Shown here: piece by piece, positions 33,205 to 42,257 of the stretch
Numbering within the stretch: position 1 is the first letter of the stretch
How the letters are laid out: each line of letters starts with the position of its first letter
NCBI GenBank assembly: GCA_903842065.1
Contig: CAIMKZ010000063.1
Coordinates: forward strand, 62,001 to 126,000
Source of the DNA: an uncultured Acidobacteriaceae bacterium
GTDB taxonomy: Bacteria > Acidobacteriota > Terriglobia > Terriglobales > Acidobacteriaceae
Direction of reading: 5' to 3'
Length of the DNA stretch: 64,000 nucleotides
Made by a program: the position numbers and the translations under genes
The notes under the pieces: generated by a model
The model's input: only the letters and a program-made list of their open reading frames with translations
Databases searched by the model: none
What the model was told of the DNA's origin: nothing

Positions 33205-35040
33205 ATGAGCAGCATCGACACGGAAGCTAAAAATCGCGACGGAGCCGCGCTTGTTCAAGCGCCCCCCGAGTTGATCATTAACGCCGACGACTGGGGCCGC
33301 GACCGACTGACCACGGACCGGATTCTGGACTGCGCGCTGCGCGGATCGATCTCCTCGACGAGCGCGATGGTGTTCATGGAAGACTCCGAACGCGGCGCGG
33401 AGCTGGCTATGCAGCAGGGCGTGGACACCGGCGTGCATCTGAACATGACCACGGATTTCTCGGCGCCCGGATGCTCTTCCGTACTGAAGGAGCATCAGCA
33501 GCGGCTGGGCCGGTTTTTGCTGAGCCATATGCGCGCCCGGATGGTGTACAGGCCCGACCTGGCGAAGTCGTTCGATTATGTGGTTCGCGCGCAGTTCGAT
33601 GAATACGAACGGATCTACGGCATCCCGCCCCACCATGTGGACGGCCATCACCACATGCACCTGTGCGAGAACATCCTGCTCCAGGGGTTGATTCCGCGCG
33701 AGCTGTTTGTGCGCCGGGGATTCACGTTCTTTGCCGACGAGAAGGGGCCGGTTGTCCGCGCCTTTCGGCAGATGCAGTATCGGCGGCTGGTGAAGCGATT
33801 CCAGGTCAGCGATCATTTCTTCGACATCCTGCCGCTGGCGCAGTCTCATTTCGACCGCATCTTTCCGCTGTGCGCCACCAGCAACGTGGAGTGCGAGTGT
33901 CATCCGGCTCTCGATCCGGAGTACAAGTTTCTGATGGAAGGCGGCCTTGAGCGCGCACTGAACGGCATTACTGTTGCGCGCGGGTATAAGCTGCGCTCTT
34001 TCGACGGCCTGCCGAGGAAGGTGTTTACCGGTACTGCGGGTGTGGGAAGCGATGCTGCCGCTCAGGCCACGCCTATTGAGGTTGCTTCGTCGCCGGTGCC
34101 GCATATCTGCGTGTGCCTATGCACCTATAAGCGCCCGGACCGCCTGAGGCGGCTGTTGGCGGATATCGGCAGGCAGCGGACGGGTGGGTTGTTCACGTTT
34201 TCTCTGCTGATTGTGGACAACGATGCAGCAAGATCGTCGGAAGCGGCAGTGATGGAGGCCGCGGCGGCGGCTAATCTTTCGGCGCGGTATCTGGTCGAGC
34301 CGCGGCAGGGCATCGCGCGGGCGCGCAACCTGACATTTACGAGTGCCGAGGGAGATTATCTGGCGCTGATCGACGACGACGAGATCCCCAAAGTCGACTG
34401 GCTTCTGAGGCTGTACACAACTATCTGTGAATACGGCGTGGATGGGGTTCTGGGCCCGGTGCTGCGTCATTTCGATCATCGGCCGCCGGCCTGGCTGGAG
34501 AAGAGCAATCTGTTGGTCCGGCGCGTGAATCCGAGCGGATCGCGAGTGTTGCGAGGCGCTTCACGCACCGGCAATGTGCTGCTGAAGCGAAGTATCGTAG
34601 CCGGCGAAGCCACGCCGTTCCGGGAGGAACTGCGGGCCGGCGAGGACCAGGACTTCTTTGACAGGAAGCTGCGGGAAGGGTATCGATTCGTCTGGTCGTC
34701 GGATGCTGTTGTATTCGAAGTGAACTCGGCGGCGCGCAGCAAATGGCAGTACTTTGTGCGCAGGACGCTGCTTCAGGGAGCCTGCGATATCTACCTGCCG
34801 GGATTTGGCCCGCGAATGATCGTTCGGAGCGCCGCGGCAGTCGTCGTATTCACTGCCAAGCTGCCGTTTTCGCTGCTGCGTGGCGGACACGGATTTATGG
34901 AAAACGTGAAGAAGCTGGCGTACCACGTGGGCAGGCTTTTGATGGCGGCAGGAATTGACCCGGTCCGCGAAGTGTATGCAACCGATGTGAGGCAGCGGAA
35001 CGCCGATGGCAGCCAGCAGAAGGCTTCGGGCGGCCTGTAG
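33205..35040 (+). CDS. Fusion: YdjC/ChbG-type carbohydrate deacetylase + family 2 glycosyltransferase
   Basis: A 611-residue protein. Residues 20-275 form a YdjC-like deacetylase: INADDWG (metal Asp), DTGVHLNMT, HHVDGHHHMHL (about 143-153) and ECHPALDPE near the end. Residues 295-560 form a GT2 domain: HICVCLCTYKRPDRL, PRQGIARARNL, LALIDDDEIPKVDWL and GEDQDFFDRKL. A C-terminal hydrophobic stretch (AAAVVVFTAKLPFSLL) suggests membrane association. Known family roles are removal of N-acetyl groups from saccharides and sugar transfer; having both in one chain suggests deacetylation coupled to transfer. Confidence 0.88.
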   Translation: MSSIDTEAKNRDGAALVQAPPELIINADDWGRDRLTTDRILDCALRGSISSTSAMVFMEDSERGAELAMQQGVDTGVHLNMTTDFSAPGCSSVLKEHQQRLGRFLLSHMRARMVYRPDLAKSFDYVVRAQFDEYERIYGIPPHHVDGHHHMHLCENILLQGLIPRELFVRRGFTFFADEKGPVVRAFRQMQYRRLVKRFQVSDHFFDILPLAQSHFDRIFPLCATSNVECECHPALDPEYKFLMEGGLERALNGITVARGYKLRSFDGLPRKVFTGTAGVGSDAAAQATPIEVASSPVPHICVCLCTYKRPDRLRRLLADIGRQRTGGLFTFSLLIVDNDAARSSEAAVMEAAAAANLSARYLVEPRQGIARARNLTFTSAEGDYLALIDDDEIPKVDWLLRLYTTICEYGVDGVLGPVLRHFDHRPPAWLEKSNLLVRRVNPSGSRVLRGASRTGNVLLKRSIVAGEATPFREELRAGEDQDFFDRKLREGYRFVWSSDAVVFEVNSAARSKWQYFVRRTLLQGACDIYLPGFGPRMIVRSAAAVVVFTAKLPFSLLRGGHGFMENVKKLAYHVGRLLMAAGIDPVREVYATDVRQRNADGSQQKASGGL

Positions 35041-35192
35041 GCCGGTTCCCGCCAGGTTTGCAGTGATGAGGCCGGCGTCGGGCATCGGCTGTGGTTGCCG
35101 TGGCGTATACGCCGAGCAACCAAGGCGCTGGTAAAGACGGCGTTGTGGAGTACAAACTAAAGTAGCGCCAATGGGGCCAGGAGACGCAGGGG

Positions 35193-35612
35193 ATGAACTT
35201 TCATGAGGATCTGAGCCGCGCGGTGATTGCCAGGCGGGCTACCGATCGGCAGTTCGGCATCGTGATCGGAGTGGTGCTGGCGCTGATAGGAGCCAAGCTG
35301 CACCGTCACCACACGGCCTGCATCGTGCTGTTCGTGCTGGCTGCCGTATTTCTTCTTGTGGCATGGGTGTTGCCGCGGGTGCTGAAGCCGTTGAACGCGG
35401 GCTGGTCGTTTCTGGGCGAGCATCTGGCCAAAGTTACCAACCCCGTACTGATCACGCTCACGTATGTGATTGGATTTTTGCCGCTGGCGTTGCTGATGCG
35501 CATCGCCGGCAAGGACCCGCTGCGTCTGAAGCGCGGCAACGTCAAGCAGAGCTACTGGATCGAGAAGACGGATCAGTTTCCGGCGGCCGAGTCGATGCGG
35601 CGTCAGTTTTAG
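35193..35612 (+). CDS. SxtJ-family membrane protein
   Basis: A 139-residue protein with two strong hydrophobic pairs (FGIVIGVVLALIGAKL, ACIVLFVLAAVFLLVAWVL, PVLITLTYVIGFLPLALLM). The layout LNAGWSFLGEHLAKVTNPVLITLTYVIGFLP is typical of SxtJ proteins, which accompany carbamoyltransferases. RBS GGGGATG is weak but GACGCAGGGG precedes. It is followed 9 bases later by the DUF5989 gene and then the carbamoyltransferase. Precise function unknown. Confidence 0.82.
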   Translation: MNFHEDLSRAVIARRATDRQFGIVIGVVLALIGAKLHRHHTACIVLFVLAAVFLLVAWVLPRVLKPLNAGWSFLGEHLAKVTNPVLITLTYVIGFLPLALLMRIAGKDPLRLKRGNVKQSYWIEKTDQFPAAESMRRQF

Positions 35613-35621
35613 GGAGAACGA

Positions 35622-35768
35622 ATGTCGATAGTGAAAGAGTTGTGGGCCTTCATGCGAATCAGGAAGAAGTTCTGGCTGCTGCCGGTGCTGATCGTGACGC
35701 TGATTGTTGGCCTGACGCTGGTGCTGGCGCCTTCGGCGATTGCACCGTTTATCTACGCGCTGTTTTAG
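35622..35768 (+). CDS. DUF5989-family small membrane protein
   Basis: Only 48 residues, with RBS GGGAG 6 bases before the ATG. It reads MSIVKELWAFMRIRKKFWLL, then one transmembrane helix, then ALAPSAIAPFIYALF-type ending. I recognise it as DUF5989, a tiny protein that is regularly found between SxtJ and the carbamoyltransferase. It ends 15 bases before the carbamoyltransferase start. Likely a membrane scaffold or partner of that enzyme. Confidence 0.88.
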   Translation: MSIVKELWAFMRIRKKFWLLPVLIVTLIVGLTLVLAPSAIAPFIYALF

Positions 35769-35783
35769 AGTCAGGCAGGGACC

Positions 35784-37619
35784 ATGCGAATTCTCGGCAT
35801 TTCGGCCTACTACCACGACAGCGCAGCGGCGCTGGTGCGCGACGGAGAACTTGTCGCCGCGGCGCAGGAAGAACGGTTTACCCGCGTCAAACACGATGCG
35901 CGGTTTCCGTTTCATGCCACCGAGTACTGTCTGCGGCAGGAGGGCGTTGGCCTTGCCGATGTGGACTTTGTCGTGTTCTACGACAAGCCGCTGCTCAAGT
36001 TCGAGCGGCTGCTGGAGACGTATCTGGCACTGGCGCCGAGCGGGCTGAAGTCGTTCCGCATGGCTTTTCCGCTGTGGGCGCGCGAGAAGCTGTTCCAAAA
36101 AAATCTGCTTTGCCGGGAGTTGAAGGGCGCCTTCGGCGTGGAACTCGACTGGGACAAGCAGTTGCTGTTTACCGAGCACCACATCAGCCACGCAGCTAGC
36201 GCGTTTTTTCCGTCGCCGTATGACGAGGCGGCGATTCTGACCATGGACGGCGTGGGCGAGTGGGCGACAACTTCGGCGGCCTTCGGCAAGGGCAATTCGC
36301 TCGATATACGCAAGGAGATTCACTTTCCGCACTCGCTGGGGCTGCTGTACTCGGCGTTTACTTACTACACGGGCTTCAAGGTGAACTCGGGCGAGTACAA
36401 GGTGATGGGCCTTGCGCCCTACGGCCAGCCAGTCTACGCGCAGAAGATCTTCGACAACCTGATCGATGTGAAGGAAGACGGATCGTTCTGGCTGAATCTC
36501 GATTACTTTAACTACTGCACAGGCCTGACCATGACGAACGAGCGCTTCGACGCGCTGTTTGGAGGGCCGCCTCGCAAGCCGGAAGAGTTGCTGACGCAGC
36601 ATCATATGGATCTGGCCGCTTCGATCCAGGTGGTGCTTGAGGAAGTGGTGCTGAAGCTTACGCGCGGGCTTGCAGCCGAGACGGGCTCGAAGAATCTTTG
36701 CCTGGCCGGCGGCGTGGCGCTGAACTGCGTTGCCAACGGAAGAGTTCTGCGCGAGGGGTGCTTCGAAAATATCTGGATTCAACCGGCGGCGGGCGATGCC
36801 GGCGGCGCGGTGGGAGCGGCTTTTGCTGCTTATCACATGGCGCTGGGCCAGCCGCGCAAGCAGTCGGCACACGACGGCATGAAGGGTGCGTATCTCGGGC
36901 CGGCGTTTACAGATGAAGAGATCGAGGTCCGCCTAAAGAAGATTGGAGCGGTCTATCATTCGGTTACGCAGCCGGAGATGATCGAGGCAGTGGCCGAGGC
37001 TCTGAAGAACGAGAAGGCCGTGGGCTGGGCGCAGGGCCGGATGGAGTTTGGTCCGAGGGCTCTGGGCGCGCGCTCGATCCTGGGCGACGCCCGCTCGCCG
37101 CAGATGCAGTCGATTCTGAATTTGAAGGTGAAGTATCGCGAGAGCTTTCGGCCCTTTGCGCCCTCGGTGCTGCGCGAGGATGTGAGCGAGTGGTTTGAGA
37201 TGGATGTGGACAGCCCCTATATGCTTCAGGTGGCCAACGTCACGCGCAAGCACTGCACGGAGATGACCGAGGAGCAGAAGAAGCTGTTTGGCATCGAGAA
37301 GTTGAATGTGCCGCGCGGTGACATTCCCGCCGTTACGCATGTGGACTATTCGGCGCGCATCCAGACCGTACATCGCGAGACCAATCCGCTGTATCACGCG
37401 CTGCTTGAGTCGTTCAAAGCGAAGACCGGCTGCCCGGTGGTAGTGAACACCAGCTTCAACGTGCGCGGCGAGCCGATTGTGTGCACGCCCGAGGATGCCT
37501 ACGCGTGCTTCATGGGAACCGAACTCGATCTACTGGCGGTGGGCAACTATCTGCTGTGGAAAGAGGAGCAGCCCGCCGAGTTGAAACGCAACTACGAAAA
37601 CGCCTTTTCCCCCGATTGA
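35784..37619 (+). CDS. Carbamoyltransferase (NodU/CmcH/SxtI family)
   Basis: A 611-residue protein starting MRILGISAYYHDSAAALVRD, the actin-like ATPase opening of the family. HHISHAASAFFPSPYDEAAIL carries the metal-binding histidines, VNSGEYKVMGLAPYG follows, and the C-terminal YrdC-like domain includes GRMEFGPRALGARSILGD. The enzyme transfers a carbamoyl group from carbamoyl phosphate via carbamoyl-AMP to a hydroxyl. Sitting inside a polysaccharide locus, it likely carbamoylates a sugar of the polymer. The adjacent SxtJ, DUF5989 and SGNH genes form a recurrent neighbourhood. Confidence 0.93.
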   Translation: MRILGISAYYHDSAAALVRDGELVAAAQEERFTRVKHDARFPFHATEYCLRQEGVGLADVDFVVFYDKPLLKFERLLETYLALAPSGLKSFRMAFPLWAREKLFQKNLLCRELKGAFGVELDWDKQLLFTEHHISHAASAFFPSPYDEAAILTMDGVGEWATTSAAFGKGNSLDIRKEIHFPHSLGLLYSAFTYYTGFKVNSGEYKVMGLAPYGQPVYAQKIFDNLIDVKEDGSFWLNLDYFNYCTGLTMTNERFDALFGGPPRKPEELLTQHHMDLAASIQVVLEEVVLKLTRGLAAETGSKNLCLAGGVALNCVANGRVLREGCFENIWIQPAAGDAGGAVGAAFAAYHMALGQPRKQSAHDGMKGAYLGPAFTDEEIEVRLKKIGAVYHSVTQPEMIEAVAEALKNEKAVGWAQGRMEFGPRALGARSILGDARSPQMQSILNLKVKYRESFRPFAPSVLREDVSEWFEMDVDSPYMLQVANVTRKHCTEMTEEQKKLFGIEKLNVPRGDIPAVTHVDYSARIQTVHRETNPLYHALLESFKAKTGCPVVVNTSFNVRGEPIVCTPEDAYACFMGTELDLLAVGNYLLWKEEQPAELKRNYENAFSPD

Positions 37620-37665
37620 TTTGCGTGGCGCAATCGACGCCCGAAGACGAAAGTGAGAGGTCGGT

Positions 37666-38949
37666 ATGAGTGCACTTGCGCTGTCGAGGCGCGCGGCAAA
37701 GGGGGTTGCAGAGCTGTGCCTGATCCTCTTGATCACGCTGCTGCTGCTTGAAGCGGCGCTGTGGGTGCTGGCCGCTTTCAACCGGAACATCGCATTCATG
37801 ACCGATTCGGTGATCTCAGAGACGCTGCCGGATGCGGTGCTGGGGCGACGTCTGAATCCCGATTATCCGAGCCACGACCGGGACGGCTTTCGCAATGCGG
37901 AAGTGCTGCAGCAGGCCGAGATTGTCGCTATCGGCGACTCGCAGACCTACGGCGCAAACAATCTGCTCAAGTATGCCTGGCCGCAGCAACTGGCTACGCT
38001 GAGCGGGAAAACGGTTTACAACATGTCGGTGGGCGGCTACGGACCCGTGCATTATCTGCTGCTCACGCCGCGCGCTCTGGCCAAGCATCCAGCATGGGTG
38101 GTTACGGGGCTCTATGACGGCAACGATCTCTTCGACTCGTTCGATATGGTTTACGAGCAGAAGCAGATGACCGATCTGGCTTCGAATGATCCGGCGGTTC
38201 TTAGCGCGATTGCGCGGGCGCAGGCAGAGGAGCGAATCGAAGACGTTGCGGACCGGTACTCCGAGATTGCCATCGGCAACTTTCATCCGGCCGCTGTTTC
38301 TGCCGTGCCATCCACTCCTTCGCGCAAGAGCCGCGCAGTGAGGTTCTTCAAGGCCCACTGCCGGACGTGGAATCTGATCCGCATGATGCGCCGCATCGTG
38401 GCGGAGAAGGGCGTCTCTTCGCAGTTTGGGCCGTTGGACAAGATGGTGTGGGATTCGGTGAAGAAGCAGGCGCAGAGCAGCACGGGCTACTGGCTGGCCT
38501 TTGAGAACGGCAGCGCGCGAACCATCTTTGTTCCGGGCTACCGCGAGCTTGCGCTGCGCATGGACGATCCGCGCATCGCGGAAGGCGCACGCATCAGCGG
38601 CGAGGCGATGCAGCGCGCGCAGACCGAGGCGCAAGCCGCGCAAGCGAAGTTTGCCGTGCTGATGATTCCTACCAAGGAGTTAGTGTTCTACCAGGCATTC
38701 TCAAACAGTGGAGATGCAGTCATAGGCCAGCTCAGCGGTTTGGTGAGCAAGGAGATGCAGTTTCGCGAGCAGTTCAGACGGGATGTGTGCGAGCGGGGCG
38801 TGCTTTGTATCGATCCGCTGCCCTCGCTGAGCGAGTCTCTGCGGGCGGGCAGATCGCCCTACCCTATGGACTTCGACGGCCACCCGAATCCCATCGGTCA
38901 GACGGTTCTTGCCGATGTTGTCCGCAACACGATAGAACAACATCGGTAG
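37666..38949 (+). CDS. Membrane-anchored SGNH/GDSL hydrolase-like protein
   Basis: A 427-residue protein with an N-terminal signal anchor (LCLILLITLLLLEAALWVL, residues 17-36). Block I is VAIGDSQTYGANN with Ser92. The Asn block is YDGNDLFD, and the C-terminal catalytic Asp/His block is MDFDGHPNPIGQ. The family acts as acyl esterases, or as acyltransferases in envelope polymer modification (as in AlgX/PatB). The catalytic domain would face the periplasm. Its place directly after the carbamoyltransferase suggests a second O-substituent on the polysaccharide. RBS GAGAGG precedes the ATG. Confidence 0.85.
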   Translation: MSALALSRRAAKGVAELCLILLITLLLLEAALWVLAAFNRNIAFMTDSVISETLPDAVLGRRLNPDYPSHDRDGFRNAEVLQQAEIVAIGDSQTYGANNLLKYAWPQQLATLSGKTVYNMSVGGYGPVHYLLLTPRALAKHPAWVVTGLYDGNDLFDSFDMVYEQKQMTDLASNDPAVLSAIARAQAEERIEDVADRYSEIAIGNFHPAAVSAVPSTPSRKSRAVRFFKAHCRTWNLIRMMRRIVAEKGVSSQFGPLDKMVWDSVKKQAQSSTGYWLAFENGSARTIFVPGYRELALRMDDPRIAEGARISGEAMQRAQTEAQAAQAKFAVLMIPTKELVFYQAFSNSGDAVIGQLSGLVSKEMQFREQFRRDVCERGVLCIDPLPSLSESLRAGRSPYPMDFDGHPNPIGQTVLADVVRNTIEQHR

Positions 38950-38973
38950 TCTCAATCCTGGGAGTAACGCGGT

Positions 38974-40878
38974 ATGAGCGGCAATAGTGGAAACCGTTCG
39001 GGAGTTGTGCACTGGCTCAGGAAGAGCTGGGCGCGGTTCTGCATCAAATCCGTTCACTACAGGAATCGCAAGCACAAGCTCAACTGGCTCTATCTGATGC
39101 CCGACCCCTGGGATATGGAGTCGGAGGAGCAGCAATTCCGATTCGATGAGACGAACCGGGTTATCGAGCAGCAGTTCGGTCACGTAGGCACGATACTGGA
39201 ACTGGGCTGCGGAGAAGGGCATCAGTCTGTATTTCTACGCAAGCACTGCGACCGTTTGATCGGCACCGATATAAGCCAGAGCGCGCTGCAACGGGCCCGG
39301 CGGCGCTGTCCGGATGCTACCTTTCGGCACTGGGACATTTGCAACGAAGCCGCTCCCGCCGAGCTGTCGCACGTCGATCTGGTAGTGGCCTGCGAGGTGA
39401 TCTATTATCTGCCGGAGACGCGCAAGGTGCTGGAGAGACTTCAGTCGATAGCCAGTGAAGGGCTGATTACATACACCAGTACGCGGGCTGAGCATCTCGA
39501 TTCGATTACAAGCGAGATGCCCGGTTTGTCCAGCGGCCGTATCGAGCTGAATCCGTCGCGATGGTGGAGGACGGTGTGGTGGTCGTCGGGTCGTTCGCAG
39601 CCGGAGATAATTCCTGTGCCTGAGACTGCAAGAAAGGAATCGTTAACCGTTCCACCGGATGCGCGGGGAGCGGAGAAAGCGTTGCAGCAGGAGATCCATC
39701 CCGGCGCTATCACGACCCGTGCGGCCGACAATTCGGCAGCGGGGCGAAAGGTCGTTCCTCTGGCAGACGGTTATTGCGCGGAGGTCGATTCGACAAATGA
39801 GGCAGAGTGGAACCAGCTGATTCCGCTTTTTGACGACGCGAGCCTGAACCAGACGTGGGCCTTTGGAGCGGTCAAGACGGGCGAGAGGAATGTGAGCCGT
39901 CTGGTTCTGCGCTATCACGAAGAGATTGTCGCCGCGGCACAGGTCAGGGTAAGGACGATTCCGCTGCTGGGCATGGGCGTTGCGTACGTAAGCTGGGGCC
40001 CGATGTGGATGCGCCGGGACTGGGAGCCGATTGCAGAGAACTTCCGGCAGGCGATCCGGGCGCTGCGCAACGAATACGTGGCCAAACGCGGACTGTGCCT
40101 GAGGCTGTATCCGCTGGTCTTTGACGACGATGTATTTGCCTTGCGGGAGATTGTCGACAGCGAGATGTATCGGCCGGCTGCCAGCGAAACGGCTGCTCGG
40201 ACGATTCTGCTGGATCTTGCGCCGGAGTTGAAGACCCTGCGCGAGGGGATGGAGTACAAGTCGCGGCGAAACCTGCGGCGCGCCGAGGAAGCCGGGCTTG
40301 ATGTCGCAATGGGCGAAGGCGAGGAGATGCTGGATAGCTTCATGGAGATCTACCGCGAGATGGTTTCAAGAAAAGGGTTTCTTCCTTCGCACGATCACGA
40401 GGTCGTGAAGCGGATGCAGGAGAGGCTGCCCGCAGGCCAGAAGCTGGGCGTCTATCTCTGCCGCGACGAAGGGCGGCTTTGCGCCGGCACCATTGTCAGC
40501 ATGCTGGGAAACACGGGGCTTGAAATGTCTGCCGCGACCAACGATCTGGGGATGAAGAATTCTAGTTCGTATCTGCTGCGCTGGAAGATGGTGGAGCAGA
40601 TGAAGCGCATGGGGCAGCAGTTCTTCAATATCAACGGAATCAACCCGGAAGAGAACCTGGGCACGTACCAGTTCAAGCGGGGATTCACCGGCAAGTGTGG
40701 CCGCGATCTGCACTACCTGGGAAAGTTCGACGCCACGCCGGGCGCGCTGGTTGGCGCGGCGATGCGGTTGGGGTATCTGGCGCAAGGCTGGGAGTACAGG
40801 CAGAAGCTCCGCCTGGAGAGATGGAAGGCGTCGAGGGGCGCGCGCAAGGGGAATGAGAGCGATCGGGCTGGTGAGTAA
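38974..40878 (+). CDS. Fusion: class I methyltransferase + FemAB/GNAT-like acyltransferase
   Basis: A 634-residue protein with RBS GGGAGTAACG. Residues 60-195 form a SAM-methyltransferase: TILELGCGEGHQSVF (motif I), LIGTDISQSALQRA and DLVVACEVIYYLPE. After a linker of about 60 residues, residues 260-610 form a FemAB-like double-GNAT domain: TWAFGAVKTGERNVSRLVL, EYKSRRNLRRAEEAGL, NSSSYLLRWKMVEQMKRMG and NLGTYQFKRGFTGKCG. FemAB-like proteins add aminoacyl or other acyl groups to envelope sugars or sugar-peptides. The next gene repeats only the FemAB part, so one copy gained or lost the methyltransferase. Confidence 0.88.
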   Translation: MSGNSGNRSGVVHWLRKSWARFCIKSVHYRNRKHKLNWLYLMPDPWDMESEEQQFRFDETNRVIEQQFGHVGTILELGCGEGHQSVFLRKHCDRLIGTDISQSALQRARRRCPDATFRHWDICNEAAPAELSHVDLVVACEVIYYLPETRKVLERLQSIASEGLITYTSTRAEHLDSITSEMPGLSSGRIELNPSRWWRTVWWSSGRSQPEIIPVPETARKESLTVPPDARGAEKALQQEIHPGAITTRAADNSAAGRKVVPLADGYCAEVDSTNEAEWNQLIPLFDDASLNQTWAFGAVKTGERNVSRLVLRYHEEIVAAAQVRVRTIPLLGMGVAYVSWGPMWMRRDWEPIAENFRQAIRALRNEYVAKRGLCLRLYPLVFDDDVFALREIVDSEMYRPAASETAARTILLDLAPELKTLREGMEYKSRRNLRRAEEAGLDVAMGEGEEMLDSFMEIYREMVSRKGFLPSHDHEVVKRMQERLPAGQKLGVYLCRDEGRLCAGTIVSMLGNTGLEMSAATNDLGMKNSSSYLLRWKMVEQMKRMGQQFFNINGINPEENLGTYQFKRGFTGKCGRDLHYLGKFDATPGALVGAAMRLGYLAQGWEYRQKLRLERWKASRGARKGNESDRAGE

Positions 40879-40928
40879 GCGGCGGAAGAGCGAAAGAATC
40901 CGCCGGCAGTATGGGCCAAAGGAGTGGA

Positions 40929-42101
40929 ATGAAGAACCGGAAGATCGTCCCGCTGGGGATGGGTTACAGCGCCGAAGCAGATTGCGTGAGCGAGCAGGAG
41001 TGGAGCCGGCTGATTGAGCGGTTTCGCGACTGCACGATCAAGCAGGCGTGGGCGTTTGGGGCGGCGCTGTCTCATGAGCGGAACATGAGCCGTCTGGTTC
41101 TGAGGCGCGACGGCGAGGTGGTCGCTGTGGCGCAGGTCAAGACGCAGAACTTCCCCATCGTCGGCGGTGGACGCGGGTACATCAGCTGGGCTCCGCTGTG
41201 GATGCCGATGGACCGCGAGCCGGACACGGAAGATTTTCGGCAGGCGATTCGTGCGCTGCGCAACGAGTATGTTTGCAAGCGCGGCTTTACTTTGAGGATG
41301 GAGCCGCTGGTCTATGACGAAGACCCTTTGCATATCCGTAAGATTCTTGCCGAAGAGCAATTTTTTCCGGCGGTAGAGACCTATGGCGGCAGGACGCTGG
41401 TGCAGGATATCGCGCCCGATCTTAACGCCCTGCGCGCTGGGATGGAGTACAAATCCCGGCGGAACCTGCGCCGCGGAGAAGAGGGCGAGATTGAGATTTA
41501 CGAAGGCGCGGGAGATGAGATGCTGGACGCGTTCGTGGAACTCTACCGCGATACGGTTGCCAGAAAGGGATTTCCGCCGTCTTTCAATCCTGACTCCGTG
41601 AAGTCTGCGCAGAGGCGATTGCCGGAAAGGCAGAAGCTGCGGGTTTTTCTGTGTCTCGATGGCGGCGAGTATTGCGCCGGTGCGGTGCTGAGCACGATGG
41701 GAGATACGGGCCTGGAGTTGTGGGCCGCCACCAACGATATTGGCCGGAGGAACTCCAGCTCCTATCTGCTGCGCTGGAAGATGGTGGCGGAGATGAAGCG
41801 GATGGGCCAGTCGGCGTTCAATATGAACGGCATCGACCCGGAGGCGAACTTCGGCACCTATCACTTCAAGCGTGGGTTTGCGGGCAAGCACGGTCGCGAT
41901 CTGACCTATCTTGGCGTTTTTGATGCCGCGCCCGGCATTTTTTTGTACAATCTTCTTCTCTTTGCTTACATGCTGCGAAGATGGTATCGGGACCTGAGGC
42001 GCCTGGCATTCCGGTTGAGAACATGGTTGATCCGCAGAAGAAGCGCCGATCATGGCGACAAGGCAATTGTCCATGGAGGGTCAGAGGACGATCACGGTTA
42101 G
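40929..42101 (+). CDS. FemAB/GNAT-like acyltransferase, second copy
   Basis: A 390-residue protein; ATG 40929 lies 5 bases after AAAGGAG, better than ATG 40911. It matches the C-terminal two thirds of its upstream neighbour along the whole length: QAWAFGAALSHERNMSRLVLR, MEYKSRRNLRRGEEGE, NSSSYLLRWKMVAEMKRMGQ and NFGTYHFKRGFAGKHGRDLTYLG. The C-terminus adds a hydrophobic stretch (FLYNLLLFAYMLRRW) and a basic tail, which would bind it to the inner membrane. Tandem duplication is the simplest origin. FemAB proteins are also seen with exosortase-type polysaccharide systems, but no exosortase is present here. Confidence 0.88.
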   Translation: MKNRKIVPLGMGYSAEADCVSEQEWSRLIERFRDCTIKQAWAFGAALSHERNMSRLVLRRDGEVVAVAQVKTQNFPIVGGGRGYISWAPLWMPMDREPDTEDFRQAIRALRNEYVCKRGFTLRMEPLVYDEDPLHIRKILAEEQFFPAVETYGGRTLVQDIAPDLNALRAGMEYKSRRNLRRGEEGEIEIYEGAGDEMLDAFVELYRDTVARKGFPPSFNPDSVKSAQRRLPERQKLRVFLCLDGGEYCAGAVLSTMGDTGLELWAATNDIGRRNSSSYLLRWKMVAEMKRMGQSAFNMNGIDPEANFGTYHFKRGFAGKHGRDLTYLGVFDAAPGIFLYNLLLFAYMLRRWYRDLRRLAFRLRTWLIRRRSADHGDKAIVHGGSEDDHG

Positions 42102-42257
42102 AAGGCGGCAGGGGCCGATCGCACGCAAGAGTTGATGGAGGCGCGGAGTTCAGGGTGGAGATGCGGCGCATGAGCGTATTTGAGCCGAAGGATGGTATGA
42201 ACCGTCTGGCAACGGCAGCACCGCCGAGGCGCCGCGACAGGAATCCGGTACCCGTAT

